DNA from: Verrucomicrobiota bacterium
GTDB taxonomy: Bacteria > Verrucomicrobiota > Verrucomicrobiia > Chthoniobacterales > UBA10450
Assembly (NCBI GenBank): GCA_019244415.1
Contig: JAFASN010000046.1
Location: 1-59,937 of the forward strand
Direction: 5' to 3'
Length of the DNA: 59,937 nt
The number at the start of each line of letters is the position of its first letter. The first letter of the stretch is position 1. Of this stretch, positions 25,412 to 34,098 are shown piece by piece. The notes under the pieces are model-generated. The model was given only the letters and a program-made list of their open reading frames with translations. It ran no database searches and was not told the DNA's origin. Made by a program: the position numbers and the translations under genes.

Positions 25412-25781
25412 CAACAGTTATCGCGAGGAGGGCCGCGGGGTTAAACTCTCAGATGCCTTGTAAACTCGAGCGCCGAGTACACTGACACCGAATGGAATAG
25501 TATGCGGTTTCCTCGTTGCCATTGCTTTCGTGTAACCGAAACAAACGCTCCCCCAAAGTCACCGCGTACTTCTTTCGAGTTCGCGATGTTGAACGGGCAA
25601 ATCGCAGGAAGTTACACGTAAGTTCCTGATCCGATTTGGTTACGCATCTTCTCCGTAATCCTCCCGCTTTTCCTCTCCTACTCCGTACTTCGCATTCCGC
25701 GTTTCACCTTCCGATTCGTCCTTCTGCTTTTTGACTCTGCCGTGTGTCATCGGGCGTTCAGCGTCTTAGCTTTTCAGGTTT
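25412..25781. other. 370-base convergent intergenic region without a gene
   Basis: It lies between the ends of the S46 peptidase gene and the MDR oxidoreductase gene. No credible coding frame, tRNA or strong terminator hairpin is seen. The right half (about 25690-25720) has the degenerate 'CTTCGCATTCCGCGTTTC...GATTCGTCCTTC' text that recurs at 26846-26881 and 54300-54415, so it is probably decayed dispersed repeat. Confidence 0.5.
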
Positions 25782-26777
25782 TCAGCGTTTCTCCGCGTCG
25801 TCTTCCTTCACCTTGAGCACGATTTTGCCGCGGGTGTGATGCGTCCCGACCTGCTCCAGCGCTTTGGCCGCTTCGCTCAGTGGGAATGTTTGGGAGACGA
25901 TTACCTTCAGCTTCTTGGCGTCGAAGAGCTTCGTCAGTTTCGGCAGCGGCGAACCGACGTCGGCCAGCGGCGGCGCCTGGATACCGAATTGTTCCACCTT
26001 CGCCGGATCGGCCGGACCGACGATCGACACGAGGCAACCGCCTTTCTTCAACAGCGGATAATCTCGGTCGATTTGGCCGCGCACAGTCTCGAGCACCACG
26101 TCCACGTTTTTCGCCACGTCCTCGAGCTTCTGTTTCGTGTAATCAATCGCCACGTCCGCTCCCAGTTCCTTCAGCAGGTCTTGGTTCGCGGTCGAAGCCG
26201 TGGCCAGCACTTTTGCGCCGCGCGCCTTCGCGATCTGCACCGCAAGTCCTCCTACGCCACCCGACCCGCCTTGCACGAGCACCGTCTGTCCCGGCGCAAC
26301 GTGCGCAGTATCAACCAGTGCGCGCCAGGCCGTGCCGCCACCCACCGGCACACCCGCCGCTTCCACAAACGTGAGCGATGCCGGCTTGGGCGCGGCATCC
26401 TTCTCCGCGACCGCGACATATTCCGCAAATCCGCCATTGCGCGAGTACGCGTAAACCGCGTCGCCTTTTTTGAACTTCGTCGCGCCCGGCCCGAGCTCTT
26501 CGACGACGCCGGCAACGTCGCGCCCCGGAATCACCGGCAAGGTGGCGTTCCCGCCCTTTCCCGCCGTCACGTAAGTATCCACCGGGTTCACGCCCGCCGC
26601 GATCACGCGCACGAGAATCTCGCCCTCTTTCGGCTGCGGCCGCGGCGCGTCTTCGTACTTCAGCACTTCCGGCCCGCCGAACTGGTGCACCACCATCGCC
26701 TTCATCATCTGCCCGAAAACGCTGGCATGACCCAGCGCGACAGTCATGAGCGCCGCCAAAAACATCCTTGTCTTCAT
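25782..26777 (-). CDS. Zinc-independent MDR quinone-oxidoreductase-like protein with an N-terminal signal peptide
   Basis: A 331-residue medium-chain dehydrogenase/reductase of the NADPH:quinone reductase group: 'MKAMVVHQFGGPEVLKYEDAP', 'GVNPVDTYVTAGKGG', 'VIPGRDVAGVV', the nucleotide motif 'VLVQGGSGGVGGLAVQIAK', and 'GKIVLKV' at the end. It lacks the structural zinc cysteines. The odd part is residues 1-23: 'MKTRMFLAALMTVALGHASVFGQ', a classical Sec signal placed directly before the usual enzyme start. These enzymes are normally cytoplasmic, and NADPH is not expected in the periplasm. Either it is truly exported, or translation normally starts at the internal MMKAMVV. The gene stands alone. 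Confidence 0.8.
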   Translation of the reverse strand: MKTRMFLAALMTVALGHASVFGQMMKAMVVHQFGGPEVLKYEDAPRPQPKEGEILVRVIAAGVNPVDTYVTAGKGGNATLPVIPGRDVAGVVEELGPGATKFKKGDAVYAYSRNGGFAEYVAVAEKDAAPKPASLTFVEAAGVPVGGGTAWRALVDTAHVAPGQTVLVQGGSGGVGGLAVQIAKARGAKVLATASTANQDLLKELGADVAIDYTKQKLEDVAKNVDVVLETVRGQIDRDYPLLKKGGCLVSIVGPADPAKVEQFGIQAPPLADVGSPLPKLTKLFDAKKLKVIVSQTFPLSEAAKALEQVGTHHTRGKIVLKVKEDDAEKR

Positions 26778-26845
26778 ATCGATGTCTTACGCCGTCCCAC
26801 CGGGTTGCATCAAGGCTTGAGCTCTGGTGTCGCGGTTTGCACTGG

Positions 26846-26881
26846 TGATTCCGCATTCCGGCTTTCGCATTCCGCATTCTA
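26846..26881. repeat. Short degenerate intergenic repeat block (ATTCCGC... type)
   Basis: Upstream of the MDR gene the text TGATTCCGCATTCCGGCTTT then TCGCATTCCGCATTC repeats the unit (G)CATTCCG three to four times. Similar low-complexity 'attcgc/attccg' text appears at about 25690-25720 and 54300-54415, always between genes. It has no coding role. Confidence 0.5.
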
Positions 26882-26972
26882 GACGCGCGATCTACCTTAG
26901 GGCTCGCGACACAAGCGGACCTGGAACGCCGCGCAAATCAAGGTTGCACAGCCTCCGTACTTCGCAGCCGCT

Positions 26973-27725
26973 TTACGGGGAACGGGAACTCTTCGGTGAT
27001 GCCGACGGCGACGCGGAGTTCGGCACCGATGGCGACGCGGAAGGTGCCGGCTTCACGTCGAGCAATTCGACTTCAAAAATCAGCGTCGAGTTTGGCCCGA
27101 TCTGGCCGCCAGCGCCCCGCGCGCCGTAGGCGAGGTCTGCTGGAATGAAGAGCTGGTACTTCGAGCCGGCCTTCATCAGTTGCAGGGCTTCCGTCCACCC
27201 TTTGATCACCTGGTTAACCGGGAAAGTCGCTGGCTGTCCACGTTTGTAGGAGCTATCGAATTCTGTGCCGTCGAGCAAAGTACCGCGGTAATTCACCACC
27301 ACTGTGTCTGTCGCTTTCGGGGTCGCACCCGTGCCTTCTTTTTCGACCTTGTACTGCAAGCCACTCGCGGTCGTTTTCACTCCCGGTTTGTTCTTGTTTT
27401 CGGCCAGGAATTTCTCACCGTCCGTGTGGTTTTTTTCCGCCGCAGCTTTTTGTTTATCGTCCATGTCTTTTTGGAATTGCGTCATTACTTCGCGCACTTG
27501 TTCTTCGGTCAACTGCGGCTGCTTGCCGCTGAGGGCGTCCTTCAAGCCAGCCATGAATGCGTCCGGATTCAAATCGATTTTCTGCCGCTGAAGGTTGAAC
27601 CCGACGTTCAGGCCGAAGCTGTAACTCACTTTGTCTTTTGAATCCTTGAGCGCGGGCTGGTCTTCCGCGAAAAGAGAGGTCGAAGCGACAGATAGCGAGA
27701 GGCAAAAAATAAGCGAGCTTTTCAT
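26973..27725 (-). CDS. Periplasmic FKBP-type peptidyl-prolyl isomerase (FkpA/Mip type)
   Basis: A 250-residue exported isomerase starting at the ATG at 27725 ('MKSSLIFCLSLSVASTSLFA' is the signal). Mature residues about 25-110 form the helical dimerisation domain ('DKVSYSFGLNVGFNLQRQ', 'MAGLKDALSGKQPQLTEEQV'); about 125-225 is the FKBP domain with 'VVVNYRGTLLDGTEFDSSY', 'VIKGWTEALQLMKAGSKYQL' and 'IPADLAYGARGAG', including the substrate-pocket aromatic and Asp residues. It ends in a Pro/Ser/Ala tail (PSASPSVPNSASPSASPK), unusual for the family. It would assist folding of exported proteins. An upstream in-frame extension exists but has no homology and overlaps the divergent gene. Confidence 0.9.
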   Translation of the reverse strand: MKSSLIFCLSLSVASTSLFAEDQPALKDSKDKVSYSFGLNVGFNLQRQKIDLNPDAFMAGLKDALSGKQPQLTEEQVREVMTQFQKDMDDKQKAAAEKNHTDGEKFLAENKNKPGVKTTASGLQYKVEKEGTGATPKATDTVVVNYRGTLLDGTEFDSSYKRGQPATFPVNQVIKGWTEALQLMKAGSKYQLFIPADLAYGARGAGGQIGPNSTLIFEVELLDVKPAPSASPSVPNSASPSASPKSSRSP

Positions 27726-27813
27726 AAGGTTTACTTCGGCGGACTGGCCGAAGCCCGGCACGCTATTGGTAAAACCGCGAGCGTCAAGCGCACAGCTCTG
27801 GCGTTCACTCATC

Positions 27814-28560
27814 GTGCTGGTTTCAATCGTGAGTACGCCGGTGTCCCTGGCCCTCGTACTTTCACCCGCGGACGCGCAGCGCATCGGGCAACGTATCTGG
27901 CAGAACGAGTGCGGCGGCACTGTATCGGGGCTGACTTCGTGGAATACAGGCGAAAATTTCGCGTCGCTCGGGATCGGCCACTTCATCTGGTACCCGGCGG
28001 GCGAGCGCGGCCCTTTCGAGGAAAGTTTTCCCGAGTTGGCCAAATTCATCAGTGCACACGGAGGGCGAACGCCGGAGTTCGTGGGCAAGGGCGACCGCGC
28101 CTGCCCGTGGAACTCGCGCTCTGCTTTCCGGCAGGCGCAGAATTCGGCAATGATGCGGGAACTGCGCGAGTTTCTCGTCCGAACCATCGACTTGCAGGCG
28201 GAGTTTCTCGTCGCGCGTTTGCAGCAGTCACTTCCTAAAATGCTGGCGCAGGCGCGTGATCCAGGCCGAGTCGAGCGCGAATTCAACCGTGTAAGTGCGA
28301 CGCGCGAGGGCTGCTACGCCCTCGCGGATTATGTCAATTTCAAGGGCGAAGGCACGCTCGAGACGGAGCGTTACCACGGTGAAGGCTGGGGTTTGCTCCA
28401 GGTACTCGAAAATATGCACGATTCGAAATCCGCGCTGGACGATTTCGCCGCTTCCGCAAACACTGTGCTCCGCCGTCGCGTGGCCAATTCACCGCCGGCG
28501 CGCGGCGAAGCGCGCTGGCTGAAAGGCTGGCTCGCCCGGGTGGAGACGTATCGCCAATGA
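27814..28560 (+). CDS. Secreted conserved hypothetical protein, possibly wall-active
   Basis: About 248 residues with a signal-like start ('VLVSIVSTPVSLALVLSPADA'; GTG at 27814, alternative starts close by). The mature part begins 'AQRIGQRIWQNECGGTVSGL', then 'TSWNTGENFASLGIGHFIWYP' (split for length), 'FEESFPELAKFI', 'CPWNSRSAF' and 'CYALADYVNFKGEGTLETERY'. The Glu in 'NECGGT' followed by a 'LGIGHFIW' block recalls lysozyme-like folds, but I do not recognise the family with certainty. Its TGA overlaps the ATG of an L,D-transpeptidase (ATGA), so the two are co-translated and a cell-wall role is a reasonable inference. Confidence 0.6.
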   Translation: MLVSIVSTPVSLALVLSPADAQRIGQRIWQNECGGTVSGLTSWNTGENFASLGIGHFIWYPAGERGPFEESFPELAKFISAHGGRTPEFVGKGDRACPWNSRSAFRQAQNSAMMRELREFLVRTIDLQAEFLVARLQQSLPKMLAQARDPGRVEREFNRVSATREGCYALADYVNFKGEGTLETERYHGEGWGLLQVLENMHDSKSALDDFAASANTVLRRRVANSPPARGEARWLKGWLARVETYRQ

Positions 28561-29159
28561 AGTACAGGATAATCGCCATCAGCCTGATCGTTAGTGTGCT
28601 AGCGTTCGGCATCGCTGGCGCGCAACTCTTCGGCCCGAAAACGGGTTTGCAGCCGATGCGGAGCGCGGTCGATCTAATCAAAAAACAGCCACCGCTTCGA
28701 GTCGATCAGGCGCGATTGGCGCAGGCTTCGCCGGACAGCGTTCACATACTGGTTTCCCTGCCGCAGCAGCGCGCTTATTTGTTCAGCGGCGACAATGTCG
28801 TGGTCGACTCACCGATTTCTTCCGGAAAGCGGGGCCACGAATCGCCCGCCGGGCAGTTCAAGGTGCTGGAAAAAGACGCAAACCATTTTTCGTCAATTTA
28901 CGGTGACTTCGTCGATCGCTCCGGCCGCGTCGTTCGGGCTGGAGTAAGCATGCGCATCGACGCGGCGCCCAGTGGCACCCACTATGTCGGCGCAGCGATG
29001 AAATGGTTTATGCGACTGACCGATGAAGGAGTGGGCATGCACGTTGGCATTTTGCCAGGTTATCCTGCGTCGCACGGCTGCATCCGCATGCCATCGGACG
29101 CCGCAAAATTGTTCTACGATCACGTGAAAGTCGGCACGCCGGTGGAAGTACAGCCGTAG
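28557..29159 (+). CDS. Exported L,D-transpeptidase (YkuD domain)
   Basis: A 200-residue protein with a short signal or anchor ('IIAISLIVSVLAFGIAGAQL'). The YkuD domain runs from about residue 62 ('HILVSLPQQRAYLFSGDNVVVDSPISSG', in parts) to the catalytic motif 'HVGILPGYPASHGCIRMP' with the conserved His, Gly, Cys and Arg. L,D-transpeptidases make 3-3 peptidoglycan crosslinks or attach proteins to the wall, in the periplasm. It overlaps the preceding secreted hypothetical gene by 4 bases. A second, signal-less YkuD gene is found at 40581-41036. Confidence 0.9.
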   Translation: MKYRIIAISLIVSVLAFGIAGAQLFGPKTGLQPMRSAVDLIKKQPPLRVDQARLAQASPDSVHILVSLPQQRAYLFSGDNVVVDSPISSGKRGHESPAGQFKVLEKDANHFSSIYGDFVDRSGRVVRAGVSMRIDAAPSGTHYVGAAMKWFMRLTDEGVGMHVGILPGYPASHGCIRMPSDAAKLFYDHVKVGTPVEVQP

Positions 29160-29256
29160 CTTCCCATAGTTGTACTCTTGATCTTAGCCCTAATCTCGAG
29201 TGCGGGGCGCAGACGGAAGAGGATTACCGGTAAGATGATGATTAAGAGCAGGAGAT

Positions 29257-30486
29257 TCAGAGGCGGAGCCGCAGTAGATCGAACGCGTGTTGCGCCACGA
29301 GCTCTTTAAACGTCTCACGCTCTCCAGGAAAGAACAGCTTTTCGCAACTTGTCTCGCCATTCAACGAAGCGATGGCGACGAACACCGTTCCGACCGGCTT
29401 CTCCGTCGTCCCGCCACCTGGTCCTGCAATGCCGGTTGTGGCAATCGCGTGTGTGGCACCCGTCCGCTCTCGTGCACCCGACGTCATTTCGACGGCGACA
29501 CGCTCACTCACCGCGCCCGATTGGCGTAATGCTTCTGGCGAAACACTAAGTGCACAGATCTTCTCCTCGTTAGAATAGGTGACAAAGGCGCCTCGAAACG
29601 CCTGCGATGCTCCAGGCACATTCGTGATCTTGTGCGCCAGCAGACCTCCGGTACATGATTCCGCCAACGCCAGCGTTTCGCCGCGTTCGGCGAGCAGGCG
29701 CACGATGACTTCAGCAAGCTGCTCCTCGTTAGAAGAAAAGATCGCGCACCCAAGTTTGGCACGAATGATTTCGCTCGCGCGCGCGACCGCTTTCGGCGAC
29801 CCGACGACACGCACATCAACTTCCGCCGGCCGCGCGCAGTAACCAATTTCCAAGCGTCCAATTCCGGCAAGCTCGCCGCCAATTTTTTCTTCGATGACTG
29901 ACTCGCCCATGCGCGCGACGCGGAATCGGCGCACGATGACGTCGCCGCTCGCGCTCGCGACGCGCTGCAATATCGGCATCACGAATTCGTGAAACATCGG
30001 TTGCAGCTCGCGCGGCGGTCCCGGCAATATGAACATATGCGGCGACGCAATCCGCCGGTTGATGTTTGCCGGCAAATAGATTCCGGGCGCAGTACCGCTT
30101 TTGTTTGGCAACACTTCGCCGCCGGCGGGAACCAGGGCCTGACGCCAGATCGATTCCGGCATCTGAACTCCACGGGCGCTCAGTCGTTTTCGAATCGCCT
30201 CGCGTACTTCGCTCTCTTCACGCAGCTCGAGTTCAAGACAAGCAGCGGTGAGCTCAATTGTGAGATCGTCACTTGTTGCGCCGAGACCACCAGTGACAAA
30301 GAGAATGTCGGCGCGCGGAAAAAGATCGCGCAAGGCATTTTGAATGGCATCGCCATCCGGTACGGTGCGCTGTTCGCTCACGCGTAATCCAAGCGCCAGG
30401 ATCTGCTGCGCAATGAACGCCAGGTGCGTGTTGATCACATCTCCGAGCAACAGCTCGGTGCCGGTGTTAAGCACGACGACGCGCAT
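29257..30486 (-). CDS. cinA: CinA: molybdopterin-binding-like domain plus NMN amidohydrolase domain
   Basis: A 409-residue full-length CinA. The N-terminal MoeA/MoaB-like domain has 'VLNTGTELLLGDVINTHLAFIA', 'FVTGGLGATSDDLTIE' and 'ILPGPPRELQPMF'; a middle part follows; the C-terminal PncC domain has 'LALAESCTGGLLAHKITNVPG', 'GAFVTYSNEEKI' and 'ATTGIAGPGGGTTEKPVGTVFVA' (in parts). The enzyme hydrolyses nicotinamide mononucleotide, and the N-terminal domain has ADP-ribose pyrophosphatase activity in studied homologues. It lies downstream of clpX but is separated from it by a palindromic repeat. Confidence 0.93.
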   Translation of the reverse strand: MRVVVLNTGTELLLGDVINTHLAFIAQQILALGLRVSEQRTVPDGDAIQNALRDLFPRADILFVTGGLGATSDDLTIELTAACLELELREESEVREAIRKRLSARGVQMPESIWRQALVPAGGEVLPNKSGTAPGIYLPANINRRIASPHMFILPGPPRELQPMFHEFVMPILQRVASASGDVIVRRFRVARMGESVIEEKIGGELAGIGRLEIGYCARPAEVDVRVVGSPKAVARASEIIRAKLGCAIFSSNEEQLAEVIVRLLAERGETLALAESCTGGLLAHKITNVPGASQAFRGAFVTYSNEEKICALSVSPEALRQSGAVSERVAVEMTSGARERTGATHAIATTGIAGPGGGTTEKPVGTVFVAIASLNGETSCEKLFFPGERETFKELVAQHAFDLLRLRL

Positions 30487-30488
30487 CC

Positions 30489-30583
30489 CGTCATTCCGAG
30501 CGCAGCCGAGAAATCCCGTTGCGCAAACTTGACGGTACCATTAGGGATTCCTTCGACTCCGCTGCGCTTGGCTCAGGATGACG
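30489..30583. repeat. Interspersed palindromic repeat, copy A
   Basis: CGTCATTCCGAGC (30489-30501) is a near inverted copy of GCTCAGGATGACG (30571-30583; 11 of 13 pair). Between them lies CTTCGACTCCGCTGCGCT (30551-30568), which is identical to bases 34067-34084 in copy B. It fills the gap between clpX and cinA. This type of intergenic 'tcatcc(t/c)gag...' palindrome is common in many genomes as a REP-like element. Confidence 0.75.
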
Positions 30584-30602
30584 AGGAGAGCACGTCCGCC
30601 CG

Positions 30603-31880
30603 TCAGGCCGCGTCTTTATCCTGCTTCTTGCGAATCAACGGTAGCTTTTTGCCTTCGACGACAGCGCGATTGATCGTCACTTCGGCAATGTCTTCCCGGC
30701 TGGGGACATCGTACATAATGTCGAGCATGATGCGCTCGAGCATGGAACGCAACGCGCGCGCGCCGGTCCCTTTCGTCACCGCCTGAGCAGCAAGCGCCTT
30801 CAGCGCATCCTTCGTCACGCTCAGCCGCACACCTTCCATAGCGAAGAGCTTGGTGTACTGCTTCACCATCGCGTTCTTGGTTTCAGTGAGGATCGCGACC
30901 ATCTCTTCTTCAGTCAGTGCGTCGAGCGCCGCGACGACCGGCAACCGTCCGATAAATTCCGGGATCATCCCGAAGGCCAGCAAATCTTCCGGCTCGACAT
31001 GACGTACTGCTTCTTTGCGCAGCGCTTCTTCTACTTCCAATGTCGGACTGCCAAAACCCATCACTTTCTGGCCGATCCGCTTCTGCACGATCTTATCCAG
31101 ACCGACGAAAGCGCCGCCGCAGATGAACAGAATTTTCTCGGTGTTCACCTGGATGTACTCCTGATGCGGATGTTTGCGGCCGCCCTGCGGGGGCACATTG
31201 CACGTGGAACCTTCGAGAATTTTCAGCAGCGCCTGCTGGACGCCTTCGCCGCTCACGTCGCGCGTGATCGAGACGTTATCAGTCTTGCGCCCAATCTTAT
31301 CGATTTCGTCAATATAAACGATGCCGATCTCCGCTCGCTTCACATCGTAGTCGGCGTTTTGCAGTAGCCGCAGGATGATGTTTTCAACGTCTTCACCGAC
31401 GTAGCCCGCCTCAGTCAGTGTGGTGGCATCGGCGATGCAAAATGGAACATCGAGAATCTTGGCCAGCGTTTTCGCCAGCAGCGTTTTACCCGAGCCGGTA
31501 GGTCCGATCAGCAAAATATTGCTCTTCTCGATCTCTACATCGGCAAACGGGTCCGGCTGAAACGAGGCCGAGTTATCGGAGCTGCCCCCTTGCAGCACGC
31601 GCTTGAAATGATTGTGGACCGCGACCGACAGCGTCTTCTTCGCCACATCCTGGCCAATGACGTATTGATCGAGCGCACGCCGGATCTCCGCCGGCTTAGG
31701 TACTCGAATATTCGATGATTGTCTGCGGGCATCTTCGTTCAACTCCTTATCGAGAATGCTTTTGCAAACGTTGATGCAGCTATCGCAGATGTAAACGCCG
31801 GGCCCGGCGATCAATTTACGTACTTCGGCGTGACTCTTTCCGCAGAAAGAGCACATCGTCAGATTGGAAGCGCGCGCCAT
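30603..31880 (-). CDS. clpX: ClpX, ATP-dependent unfoldase of the ClpXP protease
   Basis: A 425-residue protein with the N-terminal zinc finger ('[15 protein letters not shown]', 'GVYICDSCI'), AAA+ Walker A '[17 protein letters not shown]', Walker B '[14 protein letters not shown]', the '[11 protein letters not shown]' pore-loop region, the RKH-like loop 'GGRKHPHQE', the ClpP-binding loop near '[11 protein letters not shown]' (IGF replaced by MGF) and sensor 2 '[17 protein letters not shown]'. Full length. It follows clpP by 24 bases in the order tig-clpP-clpX, a standard bacterial arrangement for protein quality control in the cytoplasm. Confidence 0.97.
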   Translation of the reverse strand: MARASNLTMCSFCGKSHAEVRKLIAGPGVYICDSCINVCKSILDKELNEDARRQSSNIRVPKPAEIRRALDQYVIGQDVAKKTLSVAVHNHFKRVLQGGSSDNSASFQPDPFADVEIEKSNILLIGPTGSGKTLLAKTLAKILDVPFCIADATTLTEAGYVGEDVENIILRLLQNADYDVKRAEIGIVYIDEIDKIGRKTDNVSITRDVSGEGVQQALLKILEGSTCNVPPQGGRKHPHQEYIQVNTEKILFICGGAFVGLDKIVQKRIGQKVMGFGSPTLEVEEALRKEAVRHVEPEDLLAFGMIPEFIGRLPVVAALDALTEEEMVAILTETKNAMVKQYTKLFAMEGVRLSVTKDALKALAAQAVTKGTGARALRSMLERIMLDIMYDVPSREDIAEVTINRAVVEGKKLPLIRKKQDKDAA

Positions 31881-31904
31881 GTTCCGGGGGAATTAAAGCA
31901 GCTA

Positions 31905-32615
31905 CTATTCCCCTACTTTCCTCGGCAACGCTGCTTCCGCCACCGCCACTGCGCTGCGATCAGCGCCATCCGGCGTACTCGCCCCATCGAGCAGCTTCAC
32001 TTCTTTGCGAGACTTGATCACCTCATCGACTAAACCATATCCCTTCGCCTCGGAAGCCGACATGTAATAGTCGCGATCCGAATCGATCCGCACCTTGTCC
32101 TCAGGTTGGCCGGTGTGCTGCGAAATAATCCGGATGAGACGCTTCTTCAGCTTGAACATGAACTCCACCGTACGCTCGACGTCGCTCGCCTGCCCCTGCG
32201 CGCCGCCACTCACCTGGTGGATCATGATGTCCGAGTTCGGCAGCGCGAAACGTTTGCCCTTTGTGCCAGCGCAAAGCAACACCGCCGCCATGCTCGCCGC
32301 CATACCAAGGCAGTAAGTCGTCACGTCGCACGTGAGAAACTGCATGGTGTCGTAAATCGCCAGCCCGGCCGTCACCGAACCGCCGGGCGAGTTGATGTAA
32401 AGGTTGATGTCTTTTTTCCCATCTTCCATTTGCAGGAAGAGCATCTGCGCGATCACCAGGTTGGCAATATGATCGTCAATGGGTGTGCCGATGAAAATGA
32501 TCCGGTCCTTAAGAAGGCGCGAATAGATGTCGTAGGCACGTTCCCCGCGGCCAGTCTGCTCCACCACCATGGGAACGAGTACGCCTTGCGACAGGTTTTT
32601 GTTGTTAATGCTCAT
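31905..32615 (-). CDS. clpP: ClpP, proteolytic subunit of Clp protease
   Basis: A 236-residue serine protease. The ATG at 32615 lies inside the last codons of tig (11-base overlap) and gives the usual N-terminus before '[23 protein letters not shown]' (in parts). The catalytic triad is visible: Ser in '[11 protein letters not shown]', His in '[13 protein letters not shown]', Asp in '[11 protein letters not shown]'. '[19 protein letters not shown]' is the classical oxyanion loop. The C-terminal tail of about 30 residues (Ala/Asp-rich) is longer than in most ClpP. It forms a double heptameric chamber fed by ClpX, encoded next. Confidence 0.96.
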   Translation of the reverse strand: MSINNKNLSQGVLVPMVVEQTGRGERAYDIYSRLLKDRIIFIGTPIDDHIANLVIAQMLFLQMEDGKKDINLYINSPGGSVTAGLAIYDTMQFLTCDVTTYCLGMAASMAAVLLCAGTKGKRFALPNSDIMIHQVSGGAQGQASDVERTVEFMFKLKKRLIRIISQHTGQPEDKVRIDSDRDYYMSASEAKGYGLVDEVIKSRKEVKLLDGASTPDGADRSAVAVAEAALPRKVGE

Positions 32616-33963
32616 GTTTTTCACTCTGCGCGACCGCTTTGTCATCGCCGGCCGGCGCCATTTCGACGCTAACATTCGACTTCAGAAAATCAATTGTCTT
32701 GCCCAGCAGGATCTCTTCCACAAAGCCGTTGAACTCGTCCCGCTCCTGCATTTCACGTCGCAGTTTCTCCACCGTCACGTTATTGCGGGCAGCCTGCCGC
32801 CGAATGCGGTCGTCAATCTCTTCGCGCGTGACCTCTATCTTCTCCGCCTCGGCGATCCGGTGCAAAATGAAGTTGGTCTTGAGCCGGTTGGCTGCGAGTC
32901 CGCCGGCCCCTTCCACCAACTCTTTCTCCTTGCTTTTTAGGATCTCGTCCGAAACGCCGCGCTCGCGATTCCGATGCACCAGCTCAGCCAGTGCGCGGCG
33001 CGTTTCCCCGCGCAAAAGCTGCGGCGGCAGGTCAAATTGAGTACGCTCATGCAGCGCACGAATGATCTGCGATTCCTTCGCATGCTCGATTGCGTGCTCC
33101 TTCTCATGCTCGAGATCGTGGTGAACCATCTCGCGCAAATCAGCTAACGACTTGCCTTTCGCCAGCTTGCCCGCCCATTCATCACTCACTTCCGGCAGAA
33201 CACGCTGTTTCACCTCGCGCAACGTCACGGCGTAATCCGCTTTCTTGCCGGCCAGTTCGGGCACCGGCAGATCCGCCGGGAAATTCACGATTACGAGACG
33301 CGTCTCATCCCTGTTCATTCCGATGATCTGCTCGCAAAAATTCGGCAGGAAATTATTTGGGGCGACGCGCAGCCAGAACTTTCTGCCGCCGTGCAAATTC
33401 TTGCTCGCTTCCGGCGCAATCTCGCTCACCGGTTTGCCGTCGATCGTTCCTTCAAAATCGATGACGGCAAAATCTTCCATGGCGAGCGGCCGCGCCGGCT
33501 GGACATCGATAAAATCTGCCGATTGCTCCCGCAGCCGGTCGAGCGCGGCGCACAATTCCTCGTCCGTCACTTCCGGCGTCGGTACTTGCACGGTAATGTT
33601 CTTGTACTCAGGCAACGCGAACTCCGGCGCGGTGATCACCAGCGCATCGAAACGCAGCGCTTTCTCGTTGGTGAACTCGACGCCTTCGATGTTGGTCAGC
33701 GAAACAACACGCAAATGCTCCTCGTTAATCGCCTGCCGGTAAGCCTGCGAGACCAGCCGCTGCGTTACCTCATTCTGTATCTCCTTGTGAAACTTCGCCT
33801 CCACGATCCGGCGCGGCGCTTTGCCGGGGCGATAACCTGGCAGCCGCGCCTGCCGCGAATACTGGTCCGCAATTGAATTCCACTCCTTTGTCACCTGCTC
33901 CGGGGGCAGCTCGACATGCAATGTAGCTGTCGAATTCGCCTCGCGTTTCACTTCAACTTTCAT
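32605..33963 (-). CDS. tig: Trigger factor, ribosome-associated chaperone
   Basis: A 452-residue protein. The N-terminal ribosome-binding domain carries the signature near '[19 protein letters not shown]' (G-F-R-x-G-x-x-P, here G-Y-R-P-G-K-A-P). A central PPIase-like domain follows ('[20 protein letters not shown]'), then a long helical C-terminal arm ('[18 protein letters not shown]', '[20 protein letters not shown]'). It binds near the ribosomal exit tunnel and shields nascent chains. It is the first gene of tig-clpP-clpX; the last codons overlap the clpP start. Confidence 0.95.
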   Translation of the reverse strand: MKVEVKREANSTATLHVELPPEQVTKEWNSIADQYSRQARLPGYRPGKAPRRIVEAKFHKEIQNEVTQRLVSQAYRQAINEEHLRVVSLTNIEGVEFTNEKALRFDALVITAPEFALPEYKNITVQVPTPEVTDEELCAALDRLREQSADFIDVQPARPLAMEDFAVIDFEGTIDGKPVSEIAPEASKNLHGGRKFWLRVAPNNFLPNFCEQIIGMNRDETRLVIVNFPADLPVPELAGKKADYAVTLREVKQRVLPEVSDEWAGKLAKGKSLADLREMVHHDLEHEKEHAIEHAKESQIIRALHERTQFDLPPQLLRGETRRALAELVHRNRERGVSDEILKSKEKELVEGAGGLAANRLKTNFILHRIAEAEKIEVTREEIDDRIRRQAARNNVTVEKLRREMQERDEFNGFVEEILLGKTIDFLKSNVSVEMAPAGDDKAVAQSEKHEH

Positions 33964-34013
33964 GGAAGCGCGAAGTTAGCTGGGTAGTTGCGCACGGGCA
34001 AACAAGCGCTGTG

Positions 34014-34098
34014 CTCCCGAGCTAAGTCGAGGGATCCGGCGAACTGACCAAAGAGTACCGCGGATTCTTCGACTCCGCTGCGCTCCGCTCAGGATGAG
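34014..34098. repeat. Interspersed palindromic repeat, copy B, supplying the hutI stop codon
   Basis: It contains the 18-base string CTTCGACTCCGCTGCGCT (34067-34084) shared exactly with copy A, then GCTCAGGATGAG (34087-34098). The hutI stop (TGA on the minus strand, 34089-34091) and its last two Ser codons lie within the repeat, so the element forms the 3' end of hutI. It sits between hutI and tig. Confidence 0.7.

Noticed and set aside
25836-26882. 348-codon plus-strand frame opposite the MDR gene
   Set aside because: Arg/His-rich translation with no domain; the minus strand encodes a clear oxidoreductase.
28561-28700. Possible minus-strand extension of the FKBP gene (frame open to about 28286)
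   Set aside because: The added residues have no homology, and the signal peptide begins at the ATG at 27725.
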